From: Adiantum capillus-veneris
Lineage: Eukaryota > Streptophyta > Polypodiopsida > Polypodiales > Pteridaceae
Reading direction: 5' to 3'
Length of the DNA: 64,000 nt
Assembly: GCA_014529385.2 (NCBI GenBank)
Contig: CM043963.1
Span: 74,965,912-75,029,911 of the forward strand
Part shown: positions 10,456 through 23,606 of the stretch, in pieces
Numbering within the stretch: the stretch's first letter is position 1
Layout: every line of letters begins with the position of its first letter
Notes under the pieces: generated by a model
Databases searched by the model: none
The model's input: only the letters and a program-made list of their open reading frames with translations
What the model was told of the DNA's origin: nothing
Program-made: the position numbers and the translations under genes

Positions 10456-11926
10456 ATGACACCAAAGCAAAAGAAAATTATTATGTGTATCATTCTAAAA
10501 GAATGTATTTTGGCAATATCTTCATGTGGAGATGGTCGTATACAACAGATTAATGAAAGTAACCTCTTCATTGAAGATCTCACTAGTGCTATCTGGGAGA
10601 ACACAGAGCACAGGCTACGAAGCGAAGGCTAGTATGAGTTGCTAATTCTTACATGGATCCGAGAATTTGACCCCCATCACAAGGTCAAGACAGTGCTGGG
10701 CAACATGAAAGTGTGTTGTAGAGAATTAAAAGAAGATCTCCCTCCCACTTGCGATATGGAAAAAATAGAGCTGTGGGATAAACAATGGAAGGAGCAGAAG
10801 GTCAAGATGAAGCGAGTGAAAGCTCAAGACCAAGTCTCATTATCCAAGAGATTGAAGATGGCCCAAGATGCGCAAGCGATCGTAGATGGTTGATCAGATG
10901 TCCGCGGCATCGGCACAATCATGTGCACAACATTGAATGCCAAGTGTGCTCATATGATTGTCATTCCCTATGAAGACTTGGTGGAAGGTGCAAGGGTTGG
11001 AGTATGCATATTATACACCATTAAAAGCATTCCTTTCTTTCCAGAGCACATTACATATGTAGGAAAATGCTACAAGGAAGGGAATGAGGCAAAATCTGAT
11101 AGCTTCTAGACAGAGAAAGGAATGCAAACACTTCACCCCTTCATTGTAAGATGCATTGGATTTACCACCGAGGCCCCTTGGATCAGAATCTTCCCATACT
11201 ACAATGGGGGCACCTTGGGAGACATGATGTGCCGCCTGCCATTCGCCCAAGGAGCGTTCAGACGCTACATACACAGGCTACAATATGATGGGAGAACTTT
11301 GCCACCAACAAATCAACACCTACCAGAGATAGAGACTACACAGATCAAAGCAGTGATTGAGTAGATGACAACAATCTTTACATGCTCTAATTGATGACGT
11401 TGCATCTACTCACTCAGTTGGTATAATGCACATTGACCTACATCCTTTCAACATAATGTTAGATTTTACTCGCACAAATAAACCCCATGTTGGCATCATT
11501 GATTGGGGCATGATGTTTAGAACGCCATCCAAGCGAGTATCAAATAATGTTTTGCATCCGAGCGCTCAATCCAACTTTGCAGTTTTGTAGGCAAAGGAAG
11601 CAGGGGAACAAGAGATTGCAAAGCGGCCGTGGAGTGCTCCATAAATATATGACTCATAGTGTGTAGATGCATACACAAAAGCAAGCAACATTTATGCATT
11701 AGGTTTTCTATTCAACATGTTGATAGACTTTTGGAGTGCAACTAGGAAAGTCTATTTCCCATAAGAAGTATTTTACCACCCCGATAGGGATTTCATGAGG
11801 GTTATTTAGATAAAAGTGGATAGCTGGATGAAATTAAGAGAGCGCAAAGCTAGAAGAAATGCATCAAATGTTTTGATCTTTTTTAGAGAGAATCCAAAGA
11901 CAGACCCTAATCTTGTCGCTTATTGA
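10456..11926 (+). pseudogene. Protein-kinase-like gene, broken by in-frame stops
   Basis: One reading frame runs from an ATG at 10456 to about 11370. A single-base shift then carries it on to a stop at 11924. In-frame stops occur at 10630, 10891, 11107 and 11362 and at several later sites. The C-terminal half resembles a protein kinase: LHPFIVRCIGF and FPYYNGGTLGDMM fit the hinge region, HIDLHPFNIML the catalytic loop, IIDWGM the metal-binding DFG position (F to W), and KRPWSAP-stop the APE motif. SNIYALGFLFN fits helix F. The N-terminal 250 codons are not recognised. A possible splice acceptor (TTGTCTAG) lies just before the ATG. Likely a decayed host gene or captured copy. Confidence 0.72.
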
Positions 11927-13139
11927 ACTTGCACCGTCTTTTTACCCGGCCTGAACATTTTGTACTTTTTACTTTGTCTTGTTGTTTGAGGGAGAGAAAA
12001 AAAAGGGGGAAGGGAGGGGGGGAAAAGGAAGAAGTGAAAAGTTTACACCAAACGCATATCGCTTAATTAGCTCATCAGTGGTGTTCGATCATGTTTTTGG
12101 TCGAGATTTGTGCTTTTTAAAATTCTCGATTGAAAAATAAAAAGCACAAAGGTTATTAATATCAATATTACTATAAAGAAGGTTTTGTAGCTTATGTGGC
12201 ATTCTAGTAAGTAAACCCTATAGACAAAGAAACGTGTGCGCACACAAAACACAAAAACATAGAAGAAGCACACAGACATTGCACACAGGTACAACATTCA
12301 TGCGCACATAGGATCGATAGCACAGACCACGTGCAATGCAAGTACAAGGCCATCATCCTACACAAGGTACGGAATCGCCATTGCAGAGAGGACACCATCA
12401 ACGTACAGATCTATACTAATGCGTGCAGTGAAGAAGACGCAACAGCTTCCTTAAAGGTCCATCTCTCTCTCTCTCTCTCTATGTATACTTAAAGGTTCTC
12501 TGTCATTCTTTCTTGTGTACAAAGATACATAGTTTTTTAGCACAATTTTTGAATGTTGTTTTGCATCCCTAAGTCACTCCCATGTACAAAGACACACAAA
12601 TCATTCAAATCTGTCATTCTTGCTTGCTGTCTCTCTCAAAAAGCAAAAAATTATACAGTCATAAGATTACTCTCTTCCTATCTTCATCCTCTTTCCTCTT
12701 GTATATATTCATCAACATGCAGATGTGTGTTATCTCATCATCATAGTCATGCATAATATTCATAGACATTTACATCTAACCCATGTAGTAGACATAGGTA
12801 TCTACATAAATAGCAAAGATAACTAAACCATTATAGTACTTGTAAACCTGAATGGACGGATGACTTACTTGTGTGACTTGTTGAGATTAATTCTTACTGC
12901 GAGTGATGGAGACCTCTCGAGTTTCCTTTCCTCTAATCCGTTTGTAAATATGATTGTAATGTGGTTTTTCAATTGAATAATGTAGTCTAGTAAAATTCCT
13001 ACTCTCAACATAAACAGTTGAGACTAGGAAAATTAAACAAACAATAGTAAGTGGATAGAAATATGATACGTTGTTGGGATGCAAAAAAATGATAGGGATG
13101 GGCTAGGGATTTCTCCCTTTTCAAGAGCTTAGGCTAGAC
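11927..13139. other. Intergenic sequence
   Basis: No credible gene. It includes a GA/G-rich stretch (about 11990-12040), a short (TC)n run at 12462-12480 and AT-rich DNA. The small ORFs have no recognisable domain. Confidence 0.5.
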
Positions 13140-13800
13140 ATGTGGTGGGTGTATGATGTTCACATTTCTCTATGGGATATAGGTTGGACAAGTGGTGAAC
13201 CATTGGACTTTAAGGACCTCCAAACAATACCTTGCACACTCAATCATTCTTGGTATGTAGTTTGGATAGGTGGTGGACCTTGTTTGAATACAACTCTCTC
13301 TAATATTGTAGCAATTTTTAAGTGGGATAACTTGAAATCTTTAAAGTCTAGTATCAATTTAGAATCATTATTTTCAATTGGGGTGGGATAATCCAAATTT
13401 AAGCGACATAATTCAAATATAGGTGGTATTGTTTGAATTTAAGTTCAAATACGTGATTCAAGATTAGCCACTTTGAATTTAGGCAGGATAATTAGTTTAA
13501 ACATGGTTTGAATTTAAGCAGGATAATTATTTTAAACATGGTTTGAATTTAGGGAGGATATTTTGAATTTGGGCGGGATAATCACATCTTCTTTAGCAAA
13601 CTTGGATTTGAATTTGGATTTGGGTGGGATATTTTAAATTTAGGTAGTCAAATTTCAAATTTTGGCGGCTAAATTTGAATTTAAGTGGGATATTTAAGTT
13701 TAGTCCGTTAGATTTGAATTTGAGTGATAAATTTTGAATTTAAACAAGTATTTAGGTGGGAAAGTTTTGAATCTTAAACCAAAATATCCAAAATACAATG
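13140..13800. repeat. Degenerate short repeats around TTTGAATTTAGG and GGATAAT
   Basis: From about 13330 to 13760 the words TTTGAATTTAGG, GAATTTAAG and GGGATAATT recur every 25-50 bp with much variation. This forms a degenerate tandem array leading into the minisatellite. The first 200 bp already contain minisatellite-like words (TTGGACAAGTGGTGAACC at about 13182). Confidence 0.6.
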
Positions 13801-13859
13801 TAGTGTAGGTTGGACACCTTTAAGCCACAAACCATGCATGCTACAAGACATAATTGGTG

Positions 13860-16800
13860 GACTTTTGTTTGCATCAATGTTCAAATGTAGCTTGTCTCAG
13901 TAAAAGGTGGGACTTATAGCTTGGAAAAGTGGTTGAAGGTGAAACAAAGCTCATCATGTACAACATATATTTGGGTTTTTCATGTTTCCCTCAAGCTTAG
14001 CTTGAAGAAATAATGCCGCCTTCTTCACTCTAGGTTTACTTGCAGCCTAGCTTGGCCAAGTGGTGGATCTTAGCTACTCTGCATGCTTCAATGGAGCCTA
14101 TTTTGGACAAGTGGTGAAGCTTGCTTCTCTTCACGTTTCAATGGAGCAAGTTATGGAGCTTTATATATTTTTATAGGTTGGACGTGGTCAATGTTAAAAC
14201 CAAATTCTTCATATTTTAGTAATGTGTAGGTCAATTATACCTTGATACCAAACCACCCAGGCTACAAGATCGTAGGTTGGCAAATGGTGACTTTCTATTA
14301 CTTTCCCATGTCCAACTTACAAAATGAATACACCTTTCATCTATAGGTAACCACATATTATCTATGTACCCTACCTTGAAGAAGTGGTTAAGAGTTGCTT
14401 CTCTCCATGCTCCAATGGATCCTAGCTTGGTCAAATGGTGGACCTTGGAACCAAATTCCCATGTAGAATAAAACCATCATGGGGCTTAGCTTGGACAAAT
14501 GGTTAAACCTACTTCTCTTTGTCTTTCAATGGAGCTTGGCTTAGACAAGTGGAGGACCTTTGCTTCTCCCCATGTTTCAATGGAGCTAAGTTGAAAAAAG
14601 GAAAATCCTTGATATTGAAAACAGTTGGGGTTTTCCATGGTTAGTTGGATCTTTATTCTCTTCATGTTTCACTTGATCCAAGCTTGGAAAAGTGGTGGAG
14701 CTTATCTTCTCTCCATGTTTCAATGATTCTTGAGACCAAACATCCCCATTCCTAGCTTAGATAACTAGATTTCCTTCCATTTCTCTCTAGAGGTTAGGCA
14801 AGTGTTGGATCTTTGAACTAAATGAACTACTATCTATGAAGGTTAGGTTGGACAAGTGGTGGAGCTTTTCTTCACACCATGTTTCAATAGATATTATCTT
14901 AGAAAAGTGGTGGATCTTGAAACAAAACTCCTCATGTACAACATATACATATAGACTTTCCATGTACAACATATATATATGGTTTTTCAATGTTTCAAGA
15001 AACCTTCGTGGTGGAGCTTTTTGTTGTGAATGTTTCAACAATTATTAGCTTGGAGAAGTGGTGGATCTTAGCTACTCTCCATTCTTCAATGGAGCCTAAC
15101 TTAGACAAGTGGTGGAACTATCATGGGGTTTTCATGTTTTAATGGACCTTGGCTTGGACAAAGGGTTAAATATGATTCTTTTTGTATTTCAATGGAGCTT
15201 GGCTTAGACAAGTGGTGGAACTTTTCTTCTCTCCATGCTCCAAGGGAGCTAAGTTTATAAAAAAAAATCCTTGATATTGAAAACAACTAGGGTTTTCCAT
15301 GGTTCAATGGAGCTCAGTTTGGACATCTGGTGGAGCTTGCTTCTCTTCATGTTTCAATTGATCCAAGCTTGGACAAGTGGTGGATCTTATCTTCTCTCCA
15401 TGTCTAAATGATTCATGAGACCAAAAATCCCCATTACTAGATTAGAAAAATAGCTTTCCTTCCACCTCTCTCTAGAGGTTAGGAAAGTGTTGGATCTTTG
15501 AACTAAACGAACTACTACCTATGAAGCTTAGGTTGGACAAATGGTGGAGCTTTTCTTCACACCATGTTTAAATAGAGATTAGCTTAGACAAGTGGTGGAT
15601 CTTTAAAGAAAACTCCCCACGTACAACATATATCTCGTTTTTCCATGTTTCAATAGATCTTAGCTTGGACAAGTGGTGGACCTTGACACAAAACTCCCCA
15701 TGTAAAACATATATCTAGTTTTTTCATGTTTCAGTAGAGGCTAGCTTGGACAAGTGGTGGACCTTGAAACAAAACTACCCATGTACAACATATATATGGT
15801 TTTTCCATGTTTCAATAAAAATTAGATTTGATACGTGGTGGAGTTTTTTTGTTGTCAATGTTTCAACAGATCCTAGCTTGGATGAGTGGTGGATCTTAGC
15901 TGCTCTACATGCTTCAATGGAGCATAGCTTGGACAAGTGGTAGACCTTGGAACCAAAATCTCATGTAGAATAAAACCATCATAAGGTTTTCATGTTTTAA
16001 TGGATATTAGCTTGGACAAATGGTTAAACTTGTTTCTCTTTGTCTTTCAATGGATTTTGGCTTAGACAAGTGGTAGAGCTTTTATTATGCCCATGTTCCA
16101 ACATGGTTCGATGGAGCCCGGTTTGGATATCTGGTAGAGCTTCATTCTCTCCATGTTTCAATTGATCCAAGCTTGGACAAGTGGTGGAAATTATCTTCTT
16201 TTCATGTCTCAATGATTCTTGAGACAAAAAATCCTCATTCCTGGCTTAGATAACTAGCTTCCCTTCCAACTCTCTCTAGAGGTTAGAAAGTGTTGGATCT
16301 TTGAACTAAACAAACTACTGCCTATGAAGCTTAGGTTGAACAAGTGGTGGAGCTTTTCTTCACACCATGTTTCAATAGAGATTAGCTTAGACAAGTGGTG
16401 GATCTTTAAAGAAAACTCCCCACGTACAACATATATCTCTTTTTTCCATGTTTCAATAGATCCTAGCTTGGACAAGTGGTGAACCTTGACACAAAACTCC
16501 CCATGTAAAACATATATATGGTTTTTTCATGTTTCAATAGAGGTTAGCTTGGACAAGTGGTGGACCTTCAAACAAAACTTCCCATGTACAACATATATAT
16601 GGTTTTTCCATGTTTTAATAAAACTTAGATTTGATAAGTGGTGGAGTTTTTTTGTTGTCAATGTTTCAACAGATCCTAGCTTGGATGAGTGGTGGATCTT
16701 AGCTGCTCTACATGCTTCAATGAAGCAGAGTTTGGACAAGTGGTGGACCTTGGAACCAAAATATCATGTAGAATAAAACCATCATAAGGTTTTCATGTTT

Positions 16801-19430
16801 TAATGGATATTAGCTTGGACAAATGGTTAAACTTGTTTCTCTTTGTCTTTCAATGGAGTTTGGCTTAGACAAGTGGTGGAGCTTTTATTATGCCCATGTT
16901 CCAACATGGTTCAATGGAGCCCAGTTTGGATATCTGGTGGAGCTTCATTCTCTCCATGTTTCAATTGATCCAAGCTTGGACAAGTAGTGGAACTTATCTT
17001 CTTTTCATGTCTCAAGGATTCTTGAGACAAAAAATCCTCATTCTTGGCTTAGATAACAAGTTTTCCTTCCAACTCTTTCTAGAGGTTAAAAAAGTGTTGG
17101 ATCTTTGAACTAAATAAACTACTATCTATGAAGCTTAGGTTGAACAAGTGGTGGAGCTTTTCTTCACACCATGTTTCAATAGAGATTAGTTTAGACTAGT
17201 GGTGGATCTTTAAACAAAACTCCCCACTTACAACATATATCTTGTTTTTCCATGTTTCAATAGATCCTAGCTTGGACAAGTGGTGGACCTTGACACAAAA
17301 CTCCCCATGTAAAATATATATCTGGTTTTTTCATGTTTCAATAGAGCCTAGCTAGTGGAACTTGAAACAAAACTCCCCATGTACAACATATATATGGTTT
17401 TTCCATGTTTCAATAAAACTTTGATTTGAGGTAGTGGAGTTTTTTGTTGTCAATGTTTTAACAGATCCTAGCTTGGATGAGTGGTGGATCTTAGCTCCTC
17501 TCCATGCTTCAATGGAGCTTAGCTTGGACAAGTGGTGGACCTTGGAACCAAAATCCCATATAGAGTAAAACCATCATGATATTTTCATGTTTTAATGGAT
17601 ATTAGCTTGGACAAATGGTTAAACTTGCTTCTTTTTGTCTTTCAATGGAGCTTGTCTTAGACAAGTGGTGAAGCTTTTACTATGCCCATGTTCCAACATG
17701 GTTCAATGGAGCCTAGTTTGGACAACTGGGGAGCTTCCTTCTCTCCATGTTTCAATTGATCGAAGCTTGGACAAGTGGTGGAGCTTATCTTCTCTCCATG
17801 TTTGAATGATTAATGAGACAAAAAATCCCATTCCTAGCTTAGATAACTAGCTTTTATTCCACCTCTCCAAAGGTTAGAAAAGTGTTGGATCTTTGAACTA
17901 AACGAACTACTATCTACTATGAAGCTTACGTTGGACAAGTGGTGGAGCTTTTCTTCACACCATGTTTCAATAGAGATTAGCTTAGACAAGTGGTGGATCT
18001 TTAAACAAAACTCTCGATGTACAACATATATCTTGTTTTTCCATGTTTCAATAGATCCGAGCTTGGAAAAGTGGTGGACCTTGACATAAAACTCCCCATG
18101 TAAAACATATATCTGGTTTATGGAAATAGAGGCTCGCTTAAACAAGTGGTGGACTTTGAAACAAAACTCCCCATGTACAACATATATATGGTTTTTCCAT
18201 GTTTCAATAAAACTTAGATTTGATAAGTGGTGGAGTTTTTTTGTTGTCAATGTTTCAATATATCCTAGCTTGGATGAGTGGTGGATCTTAGTTGCTCTAC
18301 ATGCTTCAATGGAGCTTAGCTTGGACAAGTCATGGACCTTGGAACCAGAATCTCATGTAGAATAAAACCAGCATGGGGTTTTCATGTTTTAATATATATT
18401 AGCTTGGAAAAATGGTTAAACTTGATTCTCTTTGTATTTCAATGGAGCTTGTATTAGACAAGTGGTGGAGATTTTATTCTCCCCATGTTCCAGTATGGTT
18501 CAATGGAGCCCAGTTTGGACATCTGGTGGAGCTTCATTCTCTCCATGTTTCAATTGATCCAAGCTTGTACAAGTGTGAAACTTATCTTCTTTTCATGTCT
18601 CAATGATTCTTGAGACCAAAAATCCCCATTCCTAGCTTAGATAAGTAGATTTTCTTCCACCTCTCCAGAGGTTAGAAAAGTATTGGATCTTTGAACTAAA
18701 CAAACTACTATCTATGAAGCTTAGGTTGGCAAGTGGTGGAGCTTTTCTTCACACCATGTTTCAATAGAGATAAGCTTAGACAAGTGGTGGACCTTGCCAC
18801 AAAACTCCCCATGTAAAATATATATCTGGTGTTTCCATGTTTCAATAGAGCTTATCTTGGACAAGTGGTGGACTTGAAACAAAAATCCCCATGTACAACA
18901 TATATTTGGTTTTTCCATGTTTCAATAGAGCTTAACTTTGAGAAGTGGTAGAGCTTTTTGTTTTCATTGTTTCAATGGATCCTAGCTTGGATGAGTGGTG
19001 GATCTTAGCTTATCTCCATGCTTCAATGGAGCCTAGCTTGGACAACTGGTGGAGCTTGGACAACTGGTGGATCTTGGAACCAAAACCCCATGTGGAATAA
19101 AACCATAAAGGGGTTTTCATGTTTTAATGGATCTTAGCTTGGACAAATGGTTAAACTTTCTTCTCTTTGTCTTTCAATGGAGCTTGGCTTAGAAAACTGA
19201 TGGAGCTTTGTTTCTCCCCATGTTCCAATGGAGATAAGTTGACAAAAAGAGAATTCTTGATGGTGGAGCTTTCTTTTCTCCATATCTCAATCGATCCAAG
19301 CTTGGGCAAGTGGTGGAACTTATCTTCTCTCCATGTCCCAATGATTCTTGAGACCAAACATCCCCATTCCTAGCTTAGATAACAAGTTGTGGAGGCTGCT
19401 TCTCTCCATGTTTAAATCCTAGTTTGGACA
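13860..19430 (+). repeat. 81-bp-based minisatellite with approximately 800-bp higher-order units
   Basis: The array repeats AGCTTGGACAAGTGGTGGA followed by CCATGT and ATATATGGTTTTTCCATGTTTCAAT. Adjacent long units are spaced exactly 81 bp in places (16470, 16551, 16632); shorter 55-70 bp variants alternate. A marker word (AGGTTAG...GTGTTGGATCTTTGAACTAAA) recurs at 14791, 15476, 16280, 17083, 17871 and 18669, spacing 685, 804, 803, 788 and 798 bp. This defines about six higher-order units of some ten subunits each. Homologous scraps recur at 24.4-24.7, 28.0-29.3, 47.9-48.1 and 50.3-50.7 kb. No function is evident; the minus strand has long open frames because 81 is divisible by three. Confidence 0.93.
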
Positions 19431-19758
19431 AGTGAAATTTTTTTATCATACAATGACTATAGGTTAGAAACATGGCTAATTGTAAGGCTAAACATTTTGT
19501 TTTCCTAAAAAAGATAGGTTGGAGAAGTGGCCAATCTTCTATGATTTCCACCTGCCTACATTAGACAAACAACTCCCTCCCAACTCTTTATGTTGTTTAG
19601 AATTGAGCATGGACAAGTGGTGGAACTTGCTTCTCTCTTCACCCTTAGTTAACTAGTTTACAGACTTACTATATGTACTTGCTTGGATCATCTATCTTGA
19701 GCTAGTGGTGGAATATGTGCTATAATAAGAAACATTTTTTTTTTTTGCTTCAGGAAGA
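19431..19758. other. Transition between minisatellite and element A
   Basis: Scattered minisatellite words persist to about 19630 (TGGACAAGTGGTGGAACTTG). A T-run and TTTGCTTCAG directly before the ATG at 19759 could be a 3' splice site. No end of element A was found here. Confidence 0.45.
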
Positions 19759-21766
19759 ATGCCTCCAAAAAGAAATGTTACAAGGGTTGCTGTCTCAATC
19801 GACTATACTTGCAATGATCTTAGGAATTGGTATTTGGATATACATGGCCTAGAGGGTGTACAATTTCATACAGTACATCTTTTTATTACAAAAAAGGAGA
19901 AGGATATTTTGTTTGAAGATGTTGGACAAGTAGTGGAAGCATCCATCTCTGAAGTTGATAGTCATCCAGAGGTGGAGGGCATTGACATTGTAGTTCCAAT
20001 GATCTAAGAATTTCAACTATCTTCAATAGCATATGCATTTGCATGCATGTCTCAAAATAAAGAAGAGACCATGTACTCTCGAGGATGGAAGATTGAAGAA
20101 TCGACTGCAGATCTCATAGGAGATCAACTTCAAAGCTCCATCATTGCCACACTACAAGAAAAAAAGGTGAAAGCTTCATGATCACCTGCGAAAAAGCAAG
20201 CCAAAGTGCAAAAAGTGGCACCTAAGGGAACCATTTCCATTTTCGATGTAGACAATGTATCTTTGACATCCTCAAAACAGGGTTCAACATCAAAGATGAA
20301 AATTGTGGATCCAATTGAAGGCCAAGAAAGGCTAAGATAAAGACACAGGTTGAATGAACAAGTACATAAACTATTTTTCTTTCCAATATAAGGAGTTTGA
20401 TGTTCGTGTTCAAAATTGTAGGCTTGCTCTGGATCACTATAATGCACGTACATGATTGAGCACATGGAAGGATATGCAATAGTCTGCAAGGGATCGGATT
20501 TTCTCAAACTCCTCTATGTGACCGAAAAAAACTTTTGCTATCACTTGTTGAGGTTTATTAAAGGGCTTACTGAGCAGGATTGCAGGATAGAAGATGAGGA
20601 TGACCTCAGATACTTGAGCATGGGGTGCATAGGCATCTCTTGGGGCATGGTTCTAGTCTTGCTTGTGCTTGAGGACATGGAGAAGGGAAAATGAAAGGAA
20701 AATGCCAACCAAAAACCGCTTGTGCCCATTGTGGAGGAATCTAATCAAGTTATCGAAGAGGTTGATGAGCATGCTGAAGCATCTATGGCACTTGTCCTCT
20801 TGCAAGATCCTAGCTCCACTAGGGAGGAAGATCGGATGATAGAGAAAGATGAGGTGTTGGAGGAAGTTCCTGACCTCCAAATTCTCACTTTGCATACAGT
20901 GGTGGTGGATGGTCGTCACTTTTTGTTCCTTGATGACATTGCAAAGACACTAGTACTCAGAGAATATGAGTCGCTCTCAGTGCTTGCTATCTATGTGGGC
21001 ATAAAAGATCCCAGTGGAAAGCAAGAGAAGGTCAACTTTCAAATTGACTTTGAAGACCAAGGTCTCCCAACAAGCCTCTCTTTCCTTCCTAGTGAAAATG
21101 AACAGAATTTGGTACAAACCGTGGCAAATACACTTATAGAAATCAAATCATGTGGCTCATTTTATAAAAGCATCCCAGAAAGCTCTTTTCATCCACACAA
21201 ACCGCTGATCACTATAGGTAGAGAAGATTGTTGTAGCATCGACCTTACACTTGAAGAAATGGATGAAGAAACTAAGGTAAGCACCTTTTAACCTTGTCGA
21301 TAGTCTATTGTACCTTATAGCAAGTGTTGAAGTTGTTTAAAATGTTTTGCAGACTGCATACCATGTTGATAAGTTTGCAATGCATACTGAAGGTTCGTGC
21401 AACGTTCCTATGGGTAGAGATAGCTCCCTATGGCACTACCTTGGCCATCTGGGGCCATCCATTCTTCAAGTTTCTCACACAGAGTTCTCAAAGCATGGTT
21501 CTGTGGAGCTGCTCAAGTGTAAAGCATTAAGTGACATCCTTGCTGAAGATTCCCTTACCCTTAATGCTCACAAATGTATCTTGGTGGACCAGGAGGTGGC
21601 ATTGTATGTCTTTACAGGAAATCACCCTGGGTCAGTCCTCTCCCATTGTGTCTTAAGCCTAGGTCAAGGGGTGACAAACCCAAAGGATATTGTAAAAACC
21701 CTTGATGCCAAGTCTGCCATTTGTCCCATACCCACATATGTAATTTACAAGAAAACCATGATGTAA
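19759..21766 (+). pseudogene. Unknown gene of element A (paralogue of the gene at 56.4-57.9 kb)
   Basis: I do not recognise a domain. The frame opens MPPKRNVTRVAVSIDY and runs to 20694 with stops at 20005, about 20180, about 20337 and 20692; it continues from 20722 to an intron at 21277-21352, then a last exon to TAA at 21764. From about 20455 it parallels the element B gene: HMEGYAIVCKGSD, FIKGLTEQD, EVPDLQILTLHTVVVD, IDFEDQGLPTSLSFLP, SFHPHKPLI, then exon 2 with GRDSSLWHYLGHLGPSIL and LTLNAHKCI. The first 230 codons differ from B. The product would be acidic and soluble with no membrane segment. It converges on the H3-like gene of element A. Confidence 0.65.
21277..21352 (+). other. 76-bp intron of the unknown gene (element A)
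   Basis: Begins GTAAGCACC and ends TGTTTTGCAG. The copy in element B has an intron of the same length at the same codon (56812-56887, minus strand). Confidence 0.8.
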
Positions 21767-21883
21767 TATTCAAAGCAATACACAATAATTTTATCCTTTG
21801 TAATTTTTTTGTCACTTCCTATACTTTCTTTTTTCTATTGCATATATTGGCCTTTTTTTTCTTTTCAATGCATTCACACCTCC

Positions 21884-22165
21884 TCGACCATCCAAGTAGC
21901 CCCTGGATGTGGGATACCTACCAGTGAACATTTTACAAAACGGAGCCATTTTGGGTGCGCACGGAGGTCGTGGGACCGCCAAAATTGGTCCCTGCGCACC
22001 GTGGCTCACAGGGCCTTTTTTTGGCACATGTGGCACCGCTAAGCATCGTACAATTTGGTGATCCCATGGTCTCCGTGCGAACCCAGAATGGTTTCGTTTT
22101 GCAAAATGTTCACCGATAGGTGTCCCACATCTGGTGGGTGCTTGGATGGTCGAGGAGGTGTCAAA
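21884..22165. repeat. Foldback hairpin of about 280 bp between convergent genes of element A
   Basis: Imperfect inverted arms of about 110 bp lie at about 21884-21995 and 22060-22165. The outer ends are CCTCCTCGACCATCCAAG and CTTGGATGGTCGAGGAGG, and the inner arms contain ACATTTTACAAAACGGAGCC and its partner. It could be a MITE or a structural part of the element. A different-sequence hairpin holds the same place in element B. Confidence 0.8.
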
Positions 22166-22324
22166 TCTAACTACTTAATTAATCCAAATACTTCAACAAA
22201 AGAAAGTACACAATTAATTATTACAGTTACACTAAATGGTAGAAATTTGACTCATTCATATTATATGCAAAGATTACAAATCTTTGCATATAAACAGAGG
22301 TTACATGAGGAAACTAATTCGAAG

Positions 22325-23606
22325 GCACCCTTTATTCCTCAGATTGATCGCTAGAGCTAGGTCTGTATTTTCTAGTGTAACTTGCTTAGCATGCACATAC
22401 AAGAAACACCATCTTAGAAGAACTGCAATAAAATGTCCTCGACGGCATCCTGTAAGGCCAATAGAGCTGCAGGGTGGATACGTGTAACAGAATCTGAACA
22501 TTCATCCATTATTTCTCTCAGCACCCGAGAGAAGGCTGTTTTTTGTATCAGCTCGGTGCTGTTCTGATATTTTTGGATCTCACGTAAAACAATCGTGCCT
22601 GGCTTCCATCACCGTTTCTTCTGCGCTATGGTGGTGGTGTGAAGCAGCCGCTTTTTTGGCCCATTGAGGAGGGTCATTTTAGTACTTTTTCCTCCTCTCC
22701 TCTTCCGCTTGTTACTCTTTGGGTGTGAGCTTGTTCTTTTTCTTTTTCGCACATTGTTTTGCTCTCTGAGGAATTTTTGAAGGTTTGGAGCTCCCTTCCT
22801 TTGCTTGTTGGGCGGCCTGAGCTCTATCCTCTTTCGCTCTCCTCTCTGCCTCTGCTTGTGCTTGTAAGTTAGCCAAGTGAGCTCTCTCAACCTCGGCTCT
22901 CTGCCATTCTTCTTGCTCTCTTTGTCTTCTTTGTTCTTCGTGCAATCTCTATTAGTTGCCCGTTTCTTTTTTATCTCTCTCTTTCTCTGCCTCCTCTTGG
23001 CATCTCGTGCTTCTGAAATAGGATCACCTAGTATTACTTTGATCACCCTTTGTTTGACCCGCGTGGAGAATTTTTGCAATGTAGTCACGGTTGCTTGAGC
23101 TTCAGGTGCCGCCGTTGCTTGAGCTCCAGGTCATGTTTCTTGTGTGGGTTTGTTTAGAGCTGCGATTGGTCCGAGATCCGGCAAAGGTGTGCAATTCGCA
23201 TGATGTAGTGGCTGGAGATCACCATAAATCTGTCGCATGGTGTTCTGATCCTCTGGAGTCAAAAGTTGGGGGAGTGGTTGGTGTTTGGAGCTGGTTGCTG
23301 TGGTTGAGGATTTGTATTTGAAGCGGTGTATTCTGTATGAGGTGATGGTTGCAGATTTTTAGTGGTTTCAGTGGTGGTGGTGTCATTGTTGTGCGTAGTG
23401 GTGTGCTCTTGTGTATCATCCACGCCAAGTGCAAGATATGAGTGCGTGTACGTTTGGACTCGAGAGGATCTTCTAAAATGTGCAAACAAGAAATAAACTT
23501 TAAGTTGTACGCTTTGATTTATATAGTACTTAAAGTTTATTTTTTTAAAAAAAAACTCAATTGCCCTATTAGTAATGTCTTGCAGTGGAGGGCGATTGAA
23601 TGACAT
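22325..23606 (-). pseudogene. Histone-H3-fold protein with long basic tail, element A
   Basis: The minus-strand reading gives a C-terminal histone fold at 22325-22622: WKPGTIVLREIQKYQNST, FSRVLREIMDE, AALLALQDAVED, then after a shift VHAKQVTLENTDLALAIN. These match H3 alpha-N, alpha-1, alpha-2 and the IHAKRVTIMPKDIQLA region. One more residue between REI and the ALLAL helix than in canonical H3 fits centromeric H3. Upstream (22640-23090) is a K/R/E/Q-rich charged, probably coiled tail; 23219-23500 is proline/threonine rich after an acceptor-like TTTTAG. The N-terminus (MSFNRPPLQDITN at 23606) matches the start of B's transposase frame, so the stretch between has been deleted. Stops and frameshifts make this copy dead. 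Confidence 0.75.

Noticed and set aside
17834-18328. 164-codon minus-strand frame in the minisatellite
   Set aside because: Openness follows from the 81-bp unit being divisible by three; the repeated peptide has no conserved start, splice site or domain.
20148-20163. CACTACAAGAAAAAAA resembling a CACTA transposon end
   Set aside because: It lies within the unknown gene's reading frame (ATLQEKK) and has no subterminal repeats or partner end nearby.
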